Positions 22,786 through 37,681 of a stretch of 64,000 bases of DNA are shown here, one piece after another. Made by a program: the position numbers and the translations under genes. The notes below the pieces were generated by a model that saw nothing but the letters and a program-made list of their open reading frames with translations, had not been told where the DNA came from and did not search any database. Source of the stretch: Beta vulgaris subsp. vulgaris (taxonomy: Eukaryota > Streptophyta > Magnoliopsida > Caryophyllales > Amaranthaceae); contig NC_079209.1 in assembly GCF_026745355.1 (NCBI RefSeq), positions 7,604,984-7,668,983 of the forward strand. The letters run 5' to 3'. The first letter of the stretch is position 1; each line of letters opens with the position of its first letter.

Positions 22786-24309
22786 CAAATACTTTCTCCT
22801 TAAGTAGTTATTTAGGTTGTCCTATCATCGATGCTAGATTTTCTAAGAATACTTTTCAAAAAGTTATTCAATCTTCCCGATCTCAAAAATCTAAGTTGAA
22901 GGCTAATTCTCTTTCTTGGGCTGGGAGAGCAGTTTTGATAATGCAAGCAAATTTGGCTACTAAGGAAAATTTTATAATGCAGAATTTTCTTATACCTACC
23001 TCGATTTAGGGAACATTAGACAAGACTTGCTGGAATTTATTTTGGAATAAAAGTAGTGACGCTAGGGCGTCCAACCTTATAGGTTGGGATAGGATTTGTG
23101 TTTTGAAAAAGTTTGGAGGCCTTGGGTTTCGAAAGGCTAATGTGAATAATGTGGCTGTTCAAATGAAGTTGTTATGAAAAATTGTTAACAACCTAGAAAA
23201 TCTCTGGGTTGATCTCAATTGTAAAAAATATTTGAGGGGTATGTCTTTTATTTGACTATGTCCCTTCCAATAATTGCTCCTGCCAATGGAAGAAACTTAT
23301 CTCGTTGCGTCCTATTTTTAGAAAAGGCCTTCGTTGGCTAGTGGGTAATAGTAGTAAAATTTCTTTCTGGCTTGATAACTGGTTTTTTTTCCTTACCCTA
23401 TTTCTTCTATTTGCCTCCTGTAGTGGGGTATGAAAACATCAAAGTATCCAATGTTATTAATGATGATAAATTAGTGGGATGTCTCCCAGCTTTCTAGGTT
23501 GGTTCCTACTGACATTAAGCAAGTTATTCTCAGTATATTTTTACCTACCTCTGATAAGGAGGACTCTTTGATTTGGTGCCTCACTCCTGATGGTGAGTAT
23601 TCTGTCAAGTCAGGTGCTTTGTTAGTCCAGGGTTTGGCTATTGGTCCCCCCACCTCCCAAGTCTTTTTTTTGTGGATTTGGAAGTTAAGTATCCCTCCTA
23701 AAGTGAAATTCTTTTAATAAAAGATTTGTAATGATTTAGCCTCCCCCACGAAAGTTCGGCTTCAAGCAAGCTATGTTTATCTCCCTCAAGAGTGTTGCTT
23801 TTGCAATTTTCATTCCGAGGATGGTAATCATTTGTGGTTTCATTGTAATTTCACTAACGATGTTTCTTCTTATCTTTCGGATGTGCTGGTTGGAAATCCC
23901 TTCCTGCTATTCACTTCTCCGATGATTTAGATGGTAATCTTAATAATATTAAGGTATCCATGTTGGACATCGATGTTGCTAAGTGTTGTATGATTGGGTG
24001 GTTCATTTGGTTTCACTAGAATCAGGTTATCTTTCAAGAAGTTGTTTCTTCGGTAGAGGGTTGGCAAGCTCCATTATTATCTTTGTTCGGGATTGGAGCA
24101 AAGCTCAAATTGGAGATGTCGAGGTTGATGTTCCTCCCTCTTTGTTGAAGGTTATGGCTCGAGTCGCAAAGGAGGTGTCTTGGGCTCCTCTGTCTTGCTC
24201 TTAGTCTAAGATTAATTTTGATGGTTCTAAATTAGCTAATGGCCAGGCTTCGTTTGGTTTTACAATTAGTAATCACTTGGGTGAGTTGTGTATTGCGTGG
24301 GCTATGGCT

Positions 24310-25064
24310 AGGGATGGGCATGGGTCCAGGACCCTACCCGAACCCTGTTGGACCCGATCCTAATTTAAGGGTATGGGTCCAACTTTTTTAGACCCTAAGG
24401 GTTCGGGTCTGGGTCCAAGTGAATTTTTTAGGGTCCGAGTGTTAAAAATTTTTGGACCCAGATCCGATCCTTAGACCCTAAACTTATTTAATATATACAT
24501 TTTTTTACTTTTTTTTTAAAAAAACAAATTGATTTTCGAAAAGACTAAAACCTAAACTAAGACACCAAAACACCCATCTGAATTCTTATGTAAGTTGTGT
24601 TTGTTTTGTTTTTTTAAGTTTGTATGTTTGTGTTTGTTTCGTTTTTTTCAGTTTATATGTTTGTGAATTGTGTTTGTTTCGTTTTTTTTTTTTCAGTTTA
24701 TAAGTTTGTATTTGTTTCGTTTTTTTCAATTTGTATGTTTGTGTTTGTTTCATGTAAATTCTTGTGTTTGTTTCCTGCGATTTTTTGTGTTTGTTTCATG
24801 CGATTTTTTGTGTTTGTTTCATGCGATTTTTTGTGTTTGTTTCATGCGATTTTTTGTGTTTGTTTCATGCGAATTCAAGATGATTATTGATATTAATAAT
24901 GCTGAAAATTTGGCAAAATAAAGAATTTAGGCCTGGACCCTCCAGACCCTAAGGGTCTGGGTCCAATTTTTTCAGACCCAGTCTACGGGTCTGCAAAAAG
25001 AATTAGGGACCGGGCCTAGGGTCCAACTGGACCCGACACAGACCCGACCCTTGCCCATCCCTAA
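24310..25064. mobile_element. hAT-like non-autonomous element in LINE-B
   Basis: About 755 bp with terminal inverted repeats AGGGATGGGCATGGGTC (left) and GACCC...TGCCCATCCCTA (right). The flanks CTATGGCT (24302-24309) and ATATGGCT (25065-25072) match at 7 of 8 positions, the target-site size of hAT elements, and removing the insert rejoins the LINE RNase H frame. Subterminal GGGTCC/GGACCC words are abundant on both sides. The centre is a T-rich tandem repeat. Confidence 0.82.
24755..24872. repeat. TTTGTGTTTGTTTCATGCGA tandem repeat
   Basis: About five copies of a 23-bp unit built on TTTTGTGTTTGTTTCATGCG, preceded by looser TGTTTGTTTCG repeats from about 24600. It lies at the centre of the hAT-like element; frames across it (VFVSF repeats) are not coding. 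Confidence 0.85.
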
Positions 25065-25483
25065 ATATGGCTCTTTCTTCGGATTGTTCGATTTTCAAAG
25101 CAGAAGCTTGGGGTCTTTTGGAAGGTCTTCGGGCGACTAGGTTCCTTAGGGTTTCTTTGCTTGTCATTGAAGGGGATAATCTGATTGTTATTTATTCAAT
25201 TCGTCGTTGTTGGAAGGTTATTCCTGGATAAATTCAGTCTTTGATTGTGGCGGCGGTAGGGGAGCTTCATCAACTTCAAGCTTCTTCCATTAATCATTGC
25301 TTTCGTGAAGCTAATCATGTAGCGAATTTTATGGCTCATTTTGGTCATGATTGTAACTCGCTGGTGTATTGGTTTTCCTCTCCTAACATTGTTTTATTTT
25401 TTTCCATCATACGAAAGGATGTTGTAGGCTAGTTCTATATTAGGGACATGCCTAGGTTTGTTTTCCACATCAAAAAAAAAAAA

Positions 25484-25969
25484 ATTCTCTGTTTAATTTA
25501 AATTTATGTTTGACAAAGTACAAACTTAACAATTAATATCTCATCACTTATGTGATTGCAAGTTGTGCCTAGTTCCAAACTTTAATGAAAAATTTTTGTT
25601 CAGAACATATACAAATGTTGTATTTATAATTCTAATGTATGTCAAAGATCAAATAACAAATGTTGTGTATAAAAATTCATCATCTTAATTATATGCTTAC
25701 TAAACGATATTCAAACCTGATTTTTATGTAAATATTTATAATTATATATATAATATTTGTGGTAAATGTATTTTGTGGTTGAAAATACAATAACCAATAA
25801 TCTGAACACAATTTCTTTCAAAACATTTCGAAATTAGAATTTTCCCATATAGAGTAATCAAAATTTATCTGTGGTTGGAACAATCGTTGGATCAAGTTTT
25901 AGTAACAACTTAGATGAAGATTTCTTTATTGTAAGGTTATCTTTTAGTAGATATTGTATAATATTATTA
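25484..25969. other. intergenic, nothing recognised
   Basis: AT-rich sequence after the LINE-B tail, no gene or clear element. Confidence 0.5.
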
Positions 25970-27310
25970 GCGATTATTTCCTTATTTTTCAAAAGAAAGT
26001 GTCACTGTTATCCACATTTATTAAACACAAATTCTTGAAAAGACGGTCTCACGTTAGTGTTGACGTGAGACCAACTAGTATAATGCTAACAGTGGAATTA
26101 GTTAATCGTTTGTACCTATTAGTTATGCTAGTAAAATTATCACATTTTCCCTCAATTTTTATTTTCTCTCTCCTCTGACAACCCTCATTTATCTCTCACA
26201 TGCCCCTCTCCTCTACTACCAACTCTCATTTCTCTCCCCTCTACCCCTCTCGTTTCTCTATCATTTGTAGTGCCATTATTCTCTCCACCACTCAACTTCT
26301 AATACTCTCTAAAGCCTACATATGTTTTTTTTTTTCTTTCTTTTCTTTTTCGAATATTTGAAACTTTCACCTAACGTCTTTTTTCGCATCTTCTTCAATC
26401 TTGATGATGCTTAGTTTAGTGTATCCCGCTTAAACAATGACATTGTTGCATGAAAGTCAAAGTAAATATAATCTTAATTCCCCTAAAATAAAAATAAGTA
26501 TAATCTTAATTTTCAACTCATTATTTTCCTCTACCAATGGATCTACACTCTAATGTATCTCTTAGTATGAGTTATGGTTTTCAGGTAGATATTACAGATT
26601 TGGTCGTCATATATGTTTTGGGTAAGGAGTCATGGTTTTCTGGTAATTAGTTATCATTTCCGGTTATGGAAAAATAGTTATACTTGTAAGGTTAATAATT
26701 ATGGTTTTTAGTCATTAGTAATTGCTTGCACATTATTATTAGTTATAGTTTTCATGTTATTAATTAGTATAGTTATGCTTCTGGGTAAATGATTATGTTT
26801 CTAAGGTTTAAAAAGTTATAATTTTTAGTTATTAGTAATTGTTTACACGTTATCAGTTATATTTTTCAAGTTATTAGTTATAATTTTCAAGATAAATATT
26901 TTAAATTATATAACGAATACAAGTGGTCGTAGGCAGAGAATGGAGGAGAAAACAATGTTGGTTTTAGGGTGCCTCGATGGATTGAAGAAGAAAAAGAGAA
27001 TGATTTATGCGCGATATTGAAAATAGGGCTAATAAAATGCGTCATAATCTGAATTGTATGATATAACTAAGCTTAACTAATATATTTAAGCGCTTAACTA
27101 ATTCATCCAGAAGCAATTTAAGACTAGCATAACTGATAGATCCAAGCGTTTAACTATTTTCGTTGCCGATTTGATGCACGAGAGTGATGTCAACATGACA
27201 TAAACCGGACTCATGTTAAAACTAACGTGAGACCGTCTTTTCAAAAACGTACTCTTTATTAAAGAGGATAATTTCCGTATTTTTCTAAAAGAAATTCTCA
27301 CTATCACTAC
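25970..27310. mobile_element. foldback/MULE-like element, copy 1
   Basis: Inverted ends meet at GAAAAGACGGTCTCACGTTAG (left, from about 26037) and its reverse at 27222-27246. Weaker pairing continues outward on both sides (words like TTTATTAAA and AAAAATACGGAAATT), so the true ends are probably near 25970 and 27310. Immediately inside the left end is a second inverted word, giving a perfect-looking hairpin GGTCTCACG...CGTGAGACC (26044-26072). The interior has a pyrimidine-rich block and a degenerate repeat of GTTATGGTTTTCAGG-like words (26570-26890). No transposase. The superfamily is a guess. Confidence 0.6.
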
Positions 27311-27809
27311 ATTCATTTAGGAAATCCCATATAGATTAATTACATAATTTATCTCTTCAAGCCAAAGTACGTAGTACAACATAGATTATCACAAGTTTGT
27401 TAACACTCCCAACACTATTCATGTGATGCCATTGATGTGTCAGTGCCATCCGAGGAAAAGTTGCGACTTGACTTTCACATTCTCACCACCAACAACAATT
27501 CACTTTACATGCCTTGCTTCCATCCCTAGGCCTCTTTGTTCACCCGAAACATATGTTGTTGTATGCTCCCCGTTGTTAGTTTCAATTAGATTGTGTTTGA
27601 CGTACTTTCCGAAACAACAACGTACGCTTAGATTATACACCATACAAGAGCATGTTGTGAAATTTGTTTCTGGTTAATATTATTTATATTATATCTGAAT
27701 ACATTTTTTTTGTCATTAGTATTCTCTCTTTGTTTTTTAGTTGCATTATATGCTTTTTTTTTTACGTTATGCAACATTTTTTTTAACTATTAATATTAAA
27801 ATATAAGTA
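27311..27809. other. intergenic, nothing convincing
   Basis: Contains an 84-codon open frame (27423-27677, +) without any recognisable domain; not called as a gene. Confidence 0.45.
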
Positions 27810-28068
27810 CTACCTCCGTTTCAAATTAATAGTTACACTTATACTTTTCACGCATGTCGATGTACTACTTTGAGCCTTTATATCTCTAACTTTGTATTTG
27901 TAAAAAATATAAAAAATCGATATTCTAAAACTACATATCAAGACGAATCAAACAAGACCCCACATGACTATATTTTCTCTTAGCCATAACTCACAAATGA
28001 TAGTCAAAGGGAAATTTGTGAATAGTGTCAAAAGTGAAAGTGTAACTATTAATTTGAAACGGAGGTAG
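27810..28068. mobile_element. Stowaway MITE
   Basis: A 259-bp element with ends CTACCTCCGTTTCAAATTAA and its inverse (TTAATTTGAAACGGAGGTAG), pairing over about 35 bp, with TA on both sides (27808-27809, 28069-28070). It is closely related in length and interior words to the element at 29297. Confidence 0.92.
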
Positions 28069-28070
28069 TA

Positions 28071-29269
28071 TAACAATATTCAACCAAGGGTGGTTCTTGG
28101 CCCATGCAATCACGGCGATGGAATAGGGCCCCCAAAATACAAGGGTCCTAAAATATTTTTTTTTTTAATTGTTTGAAGATTAGACAAAAGAAAACGTTTG
28201 AATCAGTAGTAAAAGTGTAAGGGAAGGAATAATGAGAACTTGAAATTCATCAAAATTTTGTTATTTAAACTTTTGAAGATAGTCGTCATTAGCCAGCTGG
28301 AAATATGAATGTTATACTTCTATCTTTTTTGAACTACAAATGAAGGTCCAATTAAGGAAATTGTACAAGACCTCCATTATTTTTGCCCATATTTGTCTAG
28401 CTCATGGATTCAACTTGACTACATCTTTTCTTATATAATAGCGAGAGAATAAAGTTTGTTAATGAGTAGTGCCCAAATATCAAATGGTGTAACCGTGGAA
28501 GTGTGCAACAAAAAAAAAGGAGGTATTGCATTATTATATTTTTTTTAAAAAAAATTGGTAAGAAGAATTCCTCTGGGCTGCCCTCACACAGGACACCCAC
28601 TCAGAGGTTCATTACAAACCAGACGTGGGCAATATATACCTTTTCATCTTTTCAGAATAAGAAAGTGAGGAACTGCTATATTCCAAACCATCAAAATTTT
28701 TTTTGTGTCATGTTTTAAAATTTTGACATTGTAGATCACATTTTTCATATTTCTTAATATCTGGATACTATTCCATCCCTTTAAATTGGATTCTTATATT
28801 TCTAACATCTCATAATTATAAAAACTAGTCCGCTAACGAGTGTCTCGGGCGTTAGATATAAGAACTAAACAAGAACTACAATTTTCATGTAGCCCTTGCC
28901 AATTAATATGTAGTCCGTAGGGCTACATATAAGCATTAAATACATTTCTTTAAATGGAATCAGTTTAAGAATTCAAGACATATTTTCACATCAATTGAGG
29001 TAATAAATGCTTGATTCAATATTTTATTTTCATTTTAAGCACCTTATATATAGCCCTAAGGGCTTTGTATATCATTTTCCATTAATTATGACTTTTTTTT
29101 GGTAAAGAATAGGGGACATGCCCCAAAAGAGAACTACAAAGTTGGGGAATTTGCACAGCATATTCCTTTTGCCCCAAAAGAGAACTATAATTTTCATGAG
29201 ATGTTAGATAATGAAGCTTTTACAGGCTAGTAGAAAATATTGTTCCCCCTTATAATGGCTGCATTGTCT
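28071..29269. other. intergenic with a small palindromic element
   Basis: Mostly AT-rich. A GGGCCCCCAAAATAC phrase near 28126 may be a hAT relic. A segment at about 28917-29062 begins GTAGGGCTACATATAAG and ends CTTATATATAGCCCTAAG, an inverted repeat of a MITE-like size (about 146 bp) with no readable target duplication. Confidence 0.45.
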
Positions 29270-29296
29270 TTTTTTTTTTAATATATATATTTATTA

Positions 29297-29555
29297 TTCC
29301 CTCTGTTTCATTTTAATCTACACACTTACACTTTTCACGCATGTCAATGTAAAACTTTAAGGACATATATCTTTAGTTTTGTATTTGTAAAAATTATAAA
29401 AAATACATATTAATAAAATACATACTAAGACGAATCTAACAAGATCCCACATGACTATGTTTTTATTCACGTATAAATCACAAACAAGGGTCAAAGTGCA
29501 ATTTGTGAATAGTGTAAAATGTCAAAGTGTGTAGATTAATATGAAACGGAGGGAG
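29297..29555. mobile_element. Stowaway MITE in the LINE-C 3' tail
   Basis: A 259-bp element; the left end TTCCCTCTGTTTCATTTTAA pairs with the right end ATGAAACGGAGGGAG, and TA flanks both sides (29295-29296, 29556-29557). The first base of the left end has drifted from C. Confidence 0.9.
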
Positions 29556-29689
29556 TATAAGTTTAGCTTTCATTTCATTTAAAATTCAGCGAAGCAGGTT
29601 ACAAAATACATCCATCATCAAAACTGTTTCTCACCCCAAATCAAACATAAACTTGAAAACAATACATTTCTCAAGGATCTAAAACCAAG

Positions 29690-29783
29690 CAATGAATTCA
29701 TCTCGGCGTGGAAGTCCTTGTTTAACCTTGTTTAACAAGGGCATCAACAACAACATTTGGGGCTCTTCCCTTGTGAATAATAC
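29690..29783 (-). pseudogene. LINE-C RNase H C-terminus, beyond the solo LTR
   Basis: A short minus-strand stretch reads APNVVVDALVKQG and then, in another frame, LPRRDEFIAW. This resembles the closing motif of LINE RNase H (xxNxVADxLAKxG) and places the end of LINE-C on the far side of the solo LTR. Confidence 0.6.
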
Positions 29784-32705
<2,922 letters not shown>

Positions 32706-32825
32706 TATTGATCCCTTACCCCATAGACATTGCGTTCCAAATGAAGTTGATGATAATGTTCAAATTTGATGGGCTGCTACTTTTACCGTTGCAGCACCTT
32801 ATCGCATTAATTGAGTCTGATTCAA

Positions 32826-35230
32826 TTATATCATGAGCTTCAAATGATTTAGGTAATCACAAGCTAAGAAAATTTTGATGGTTCGATCTATTATGAGGAC
32901 CTCATCATGGTTTATTTCCATAGATGGAACGGGACTAGAAAATAAACATTTTAAAGTGCATAGCCTTGTCTCTAAGGACACATTCGATTGCCAATTTGAG
33001 GATATAGGCATTGAGAGAAGCGTCAACATTTCATTCAAATGTATCAGATGGAGGGGGTGACCACATAGGTGGAGCCAAAACCTAATATATATTTGGGTCT
33101 TTCCGGAGAGCAAAAGAACTCCAACAAGCCCATGCGGATTCCGCACTATTTCGGCTAGAATATAGGGGAAATCCTCCTCCCATCCTTTAATCCACCAACA
33201 AACATGGATAAGAATGTTGAGGAGGAGATATTCTCAAAGATTCTTGCATTCCATTCTTACCAAATTGACCATATGATTATGAATAAAATTGCTAACCAGA
33301 CTTCTTGAAAAATTTATCTTTGAAAGGGGTGTGCCACTGGCGATAGTTTTCACGTGAAAAGGAGGGAGATACCCAAGAAAGCTCCCATAGATTGACCCAC
33401 CATATCCATATTGACCATGAGAAAGAGCAATTGAGGAATAGATGATCGTAGTCATCTGGGTTTGTATTGCACAGTACACAACAATTTGGATTAGAGGGGA
33501 TGCTTTGGAGACGAGCCAACTTATCTTTTGTATTGATTTTTCAGAGTAGGGGAAGCCATGTGAAGATTTCGATACGATGCGGAACAAGTCCCCTCCACAA
33601 TCCTTTAATGACATAAATTGGGCCATGAGAGTCCATTTTTTCATGCTCCAGATTGATAGATTTTACGGAGAAGGATCCCGACTTGTTAGGCATCCATGTG
33701 ACTTGTGAGAGATTTGTATCATGGGGGGATAAAATAGCCCAGTCTAGCAAGGATTGAAGTTGGGCTAGTTCAACTGAGTCTAGCAGCCTCAGTTGATATT
33801 TCCACTCAAGGCTCCAATGCCAAATATGGCCTTCCCATAATCCATTCAAAGCAATAGAGGAGTTTTGTTTGATGTAGATTTTGGATAATCTCGGACATAG
33901 AGATTTTAATGGAGCAACCCAAATATCATGCCAAAAGAGGGTATTTTCCCCGACACCTCATAAAGCAAGATTTTTTGCATTTTGATGGCGTAGAATGTGA
34001 GCACAAATATTCTTCCATGGTCCACCAATGGAAGGGATGGAAAGATTCGAGATAGTGAAGGATGGGTTGTACCCATATATAGTTTGAATTGTGCGGCTCC
34101 AAAGAGATGGAGGATCATTGACAAACTTCCATATCCATTTGAACAATAAAGACATGTTCTTCAAGAAGAGATTGCCGAAATTGAGGCCCCCTAAAGCCTC
34201 CGGCCTTTGTAGTGATTTCTATGAGACAAGAGGGATTCAGTTTTTACTGTTGATATCACACCACAAAAAATTTCTTTGAATTTTTGTAATTTTTCAATAA
34301 CACCTTGGGGCATAGCAAAATAGACATATAATAAAGAGGGAGGTTTGAGCGAGAGGACCTTATGAGTGTGACTCTTCCACCAAGAGAGAGTAGGTTACCC
34401 TTCCAAGTAGCAAGTTTTTACCCCGATCGTTCTATGATAGAATGTCGTAGATTGATCCAGCTAGTGGAGCCACCAATAGGGAGGCTAAGGTATGTGAAGG
34501 GGAATGAACCAATGTTGCATCTCATAGTTTTAGCTGCGTCTTGCATTTAAGAGTCCTCCATGTTCATGCCAATCAAGGAGCTTTTTGAAAGTTCACATGG
34601 AGTCCCGATGCTAGTTGGAAGCAAATAAAGGTGTTTTTGATGTTGAGTAAGGATTCAGTGTTGGGAGTGCAAAACGTAATGGTACATCCGCATATTGGTG
34701 ATAAGATATATATCTTGAAACCGTTTCTACAAACTACTATGCCCTCCCATAAATTCATTAAAGTTGCTTTGTGAATGAGGAGATTTAGAGGTTCCACAAT
34801 TAGATTGAACAAGAAAGGTGAAAGTGGATCACCTTGACTAAGACCTCTTTGTAACTTGAAGGGCGTAGTTGCTGATCCATTTACAAGTATGGAAGCGGAG
34901 GCCGACATAGTACATGTTCAAATCCAAACGTGCCATTGAGGAGGGAAGGACATTTGCCTTAAAACCTAATCGAAAAAGCTCCATGATATATACACTATCA
35001 AAAGCTTTATGGAAATCAAGCTTAAGAAGAAGTGCTTTTTTCCTATTTGTTTTACAAGAATCAATGATGTCGCCCACTACAAGAGCACCATCCAATATTT
35101 GTCGACCTTTTATGAATGAGAATTGATAAGGTCCGACAAGGGAGTTGATGATGGTTGCATTCTCTATACTCCATCCGATTCTAGCTCTAGAATCCAGACA
35201 TAGCTTATAAGGTTCTTCATTGTATTCCAT
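32826..35230 (-). pseudogene. LINE-C ORF2 remnant (RT, zf-RVT, RNase H start)
   Basis: RT blocks on the minus strand: FSFIKGRQILDGALV at about 35114-35070, LLLKLDFHKAFDSV at about 35034-34992, and LSQGDPLSPFLFNLIVEPL at about 34846-34790. The catalytic YADD box is itself broken. At about 34690-34675 one frame reads HQYAD and the neighbouring frame carries the rest, as if two bases were lost in the second Asp codon. zf-RVT-like sequence follows: GSFSVKSI (about 33672-33650), WRGLVPHRIEIFTWL (about 33590-33545), then CVLCNTNPDDYDHLFLNCSF (about 33480-33420), which is the Cys/His finger. RNase H begins near NVDASL at about 33030. Many stops and shifts. Confidence 0.84.
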
Positions 35231-36453
35231 TTTTTATTTGTTCATTTTGTTATACATGAAGGTGTTACCCTCATGTAATTCATCTATAATTTCCCCATTA
35301 CATAATATTGTTTACAATTTTAAAAATATATTAGTACAATCATGAAATAATAAACCTATTCCTTTGTTTTGGTGTTAAAATAATAAAAAAAACTATTCCT
35401 TTTTTTTTTATTATGAGTAAAAGGTATTTTATCTCTAAAACATAATTCATTTTGGTACCAGGATGAATATAGCTAAGATATTTTAGTGTTATCTAATATT
35501 CCGGGAGCACCCATTAGCATTTGTCTTATAAATATAATATGGTTTCATATAATGACTATTTATGATAATATGATTTTTCATCAGTTATACATTACTTAAT
35601 TTAGGTTAGGAAATGTATAAAATTCTACTAGTAGATATTAAAGCACGATAATTTTTCTCTCTAACCTAAACTGTCCCGAAAAAGACCCAAGAAACCACAA
35701 ACCCTAAAACTGTGATGCAAAGCTCGAGGACAGGCCCACTATCAACGGGTTGTCAGCAATCGATAGGCTATCTGTAGACGTGTAGTGCGAGCAAGCCTCC
35801 TTGAAGCATTGGTACAAAGGATTCTGATTTTCTGGCAAGCATTTGGAAAAAGGATAGGATGGGTATAGCGTTTTCCTCACCAAAACTTGTGCCTTCTAGG
35901 CTTCAGTTCTTGGTGGATGTACTGATCTTGGTTTTAACTTTTAAGTGTGTATGTTTTAGTTGGATCTTGATTTGGCTTGCTATTATCAACCAACACAAGG
36001 TGCCTATGACAAATTCAGTTGGTATTTTACGTTTTCAATCCATGAGTTATAAACCTACACTCAAACAAAAATTCAATTTGAGGGGTTCAAGTGTTAGAGA
36101 AGGAGAGAAGTGGTTCAAAATTCTATTAATAAATTATCTATGTTGTAATTTGATATTTTATATTAAGGATTGTGAGTTTGGATCTGCGGATCAAGATACT
36201 AGGTGATGAATTAAAGCAATTCAGTTCACCTAAGTTAATATGATGGCGTTAGGAGTCATCAATCACCACACTTCAAAAATGTATCTTATGGGAGGTCTTC
36301 TACTTTGATTTTCGGCAAGTTTTAACCTTCACATATTTTGAATTTCTGCCTCATATAGAGAAACTCAAGACACCCTCTGAGAAGGATTGGCAATCGCAAA
36401 AGGAAGTGACTTCTCTCTTAGTATAATTTGTAGATCCCAAGAAAATTATATGA
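35231..36453. other. intergenic, nothing convincing
   Basis: AT-rich to about 35690, then a more balanced stretch (35690-36420) that could be an eroded gene or transposon interior. The 115-codon frame at 35859-36206 shows no domain I recognise. Confidence 0.4.
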
Positions 36454-37681
36454 GGGAAAACACGACAAATTTACTGATCCAGTTCTCTAGTGAACCAAAT
36501 CAATTAACAGAAAACTGATCCGGTTTCCTGTTAATGATCCAGTTTACAAAACCGTATTAGAAAATTTTAGGGCGCATCAACTCAATTCTCGGCCCAGACT
36601 AGAAATTGTTCGCATAACATAAAGTTTCGGCCCATCACACTGAATTATTCCTTCGCCCTAGAATGCTCATTCTCTTACTTGGCCCAGTTGGATGCTTTGT
36701 GGATATAAGGCTCAAAACCCTCACTTACGTCCTCACTCTAATCCTAACACTCTCCTTTCTCATCATCCTCCTCACCCTTAACGCTAACACTCATACTTCC
36801 CTCCACCCTCACATCACCACTCTCACGCCATCACTCTAACCCCTCATTATTGCCACCAACGTTCTTCCCTCGTCACTCCACCTCCTTTCTCTCACTCCCC
36901 CGCTACATCCTTCCCAATCTCTCTCACTCCTCGGCGACATCCTCACTTAGAAACCTCAAGATCTAAAACAACCGGCGAAGGATGAAGCTAGGCGAAGCGA
37001 AATAACACGAAGAAGAGTTCGTGAAGGAAGAAGAGTTCATCAACAAATAAGAGTTCGCGAAGGAAGAAGAAGAAAAATTTTCTCGATTCTGTCGCCTTCA
37101 TCCGCGGCCACCAAATGCCACCATAGATCTTTTATGCTTGACCTTTTGTAATCACAGTTTCGATTCAATTTAGTTTTTGTTATTCGGGTTTTTTTTTTTT
37201 GTGATTAGCGTTTCGTTTTTTCTATTATCATGTTTTTGGCTATGATTTTCTTCTTTCTCTTTTATTTCGTATTTTGTAGTTCATATGTTGTAAGTTCATT
37301 TGTTTCAATTTAGTTTGTTGGAGTAATGTATTTTGTTGGTTTCGTTGGTTATGATTTCAAATTTCGTTTGTTGTAGTAATGAATTTAGTTGGTTTCGTTT
37401 GTTGTAGTAATGGATTTCATTGTTTTGATTTCGATTTTGATTTTTGCTGCAATGTTGATTATCTCCTTTTTCGTTTCCTATTTTCTATTTCGTCCTTGTT
37501 GGGATGTGGGTAAAAATTTATCAACTTTTTTTATTTCATAACGCACAAAACTAATCCGGTCATTTTGGATAACCACATCAGCGGATCAGTTGTTTTTTGC
37601 TATTCGCTGCGGGCCCATCTGATTCGGACCAAAATCGAATCGGTGAGCCTAGTTTTGACCGGATCAGATGGTGTTTTTTCC
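36454..37681. mobile_element. inverted-repeat element with CTGATCCGGT motifs
   Basis: The left end GGGAAAACACGACAAATTTA leads into CTGATCCAGT; the right end reads in reverse GGAAAAAACACCATCTGATC then CGGT. The word CTGATCCGGT or a close variant appears about six times near the two ends in both orientations, like subterminal binding sites. The interior has a C-rich leader-like block (36715-36950) and a GAAGAAGAGTTCG repeat. No target duplication is evident, so the superfamily is open. Confidence 0.5.

Larger units (their letters stand above)
22800..25435 (+). pseudogene. LINE-B ORF2 remnant (RT tail, zf-RVT, RNase H)
   Basis: RT tail: KANSLSWAGRAVLI at about 22898-22940 and GGLGFRKANV at about 23116-23146, both standard blocks after the LINE RT core. 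zf-RVT: LIWCLTPDGEYSVKSG and PPKVKFF within 23568-23716. RNase H: INFDGS (first Asp) at about 24211-24228, IFKAEAWGLLEGL (Glu) at about 25091-25130, IEGDNL (Asp) at about 25167-25184 and REANHVANFMAHFG at about 25306-25347 (the family motif ends in VAD). Stops and frameshifts occur throughout, including TAA at 23717 and TAG at 24202. Confidence 0.83.
22786..25483 (+). mobile_element. LINE-B: 5'-truncated LINE with a hAT-like insertion
   Basis: Starts within the C-terminal part of LINE reverse transcriptase and ends at an A-run at about 25470-25482. Only RT C-terminus, zf-RVT and RNase H are present. The hAT-like element 24310-25064 sits within the RNase H region. The RT catalytic core is missing, so the copy is 5'-truncated. 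Confidence 0.85.

Noticed and set aside
24624..24921. Frames with VFVSF/CLFHAIFCVCF repeats, superficially hydrophobic
   Set aside because: Translation of a T-rich tandem repeat at the centre of a hAT-like element.
27423..27677. 84-codon open frame with Cys and Pro
   Set aside because: No family recognised and no supporting signals.
35859..36206. 115-codon open frame
   Set aside because: No recognisable domain or codon pattern, no splice context, near decayed transposons; not supported as a gene.
36715..36950. Leader-like C-rich segment as a promoter of a host gene
   Set aside because: It lies inside an element with inverted ends and no frame follows it.
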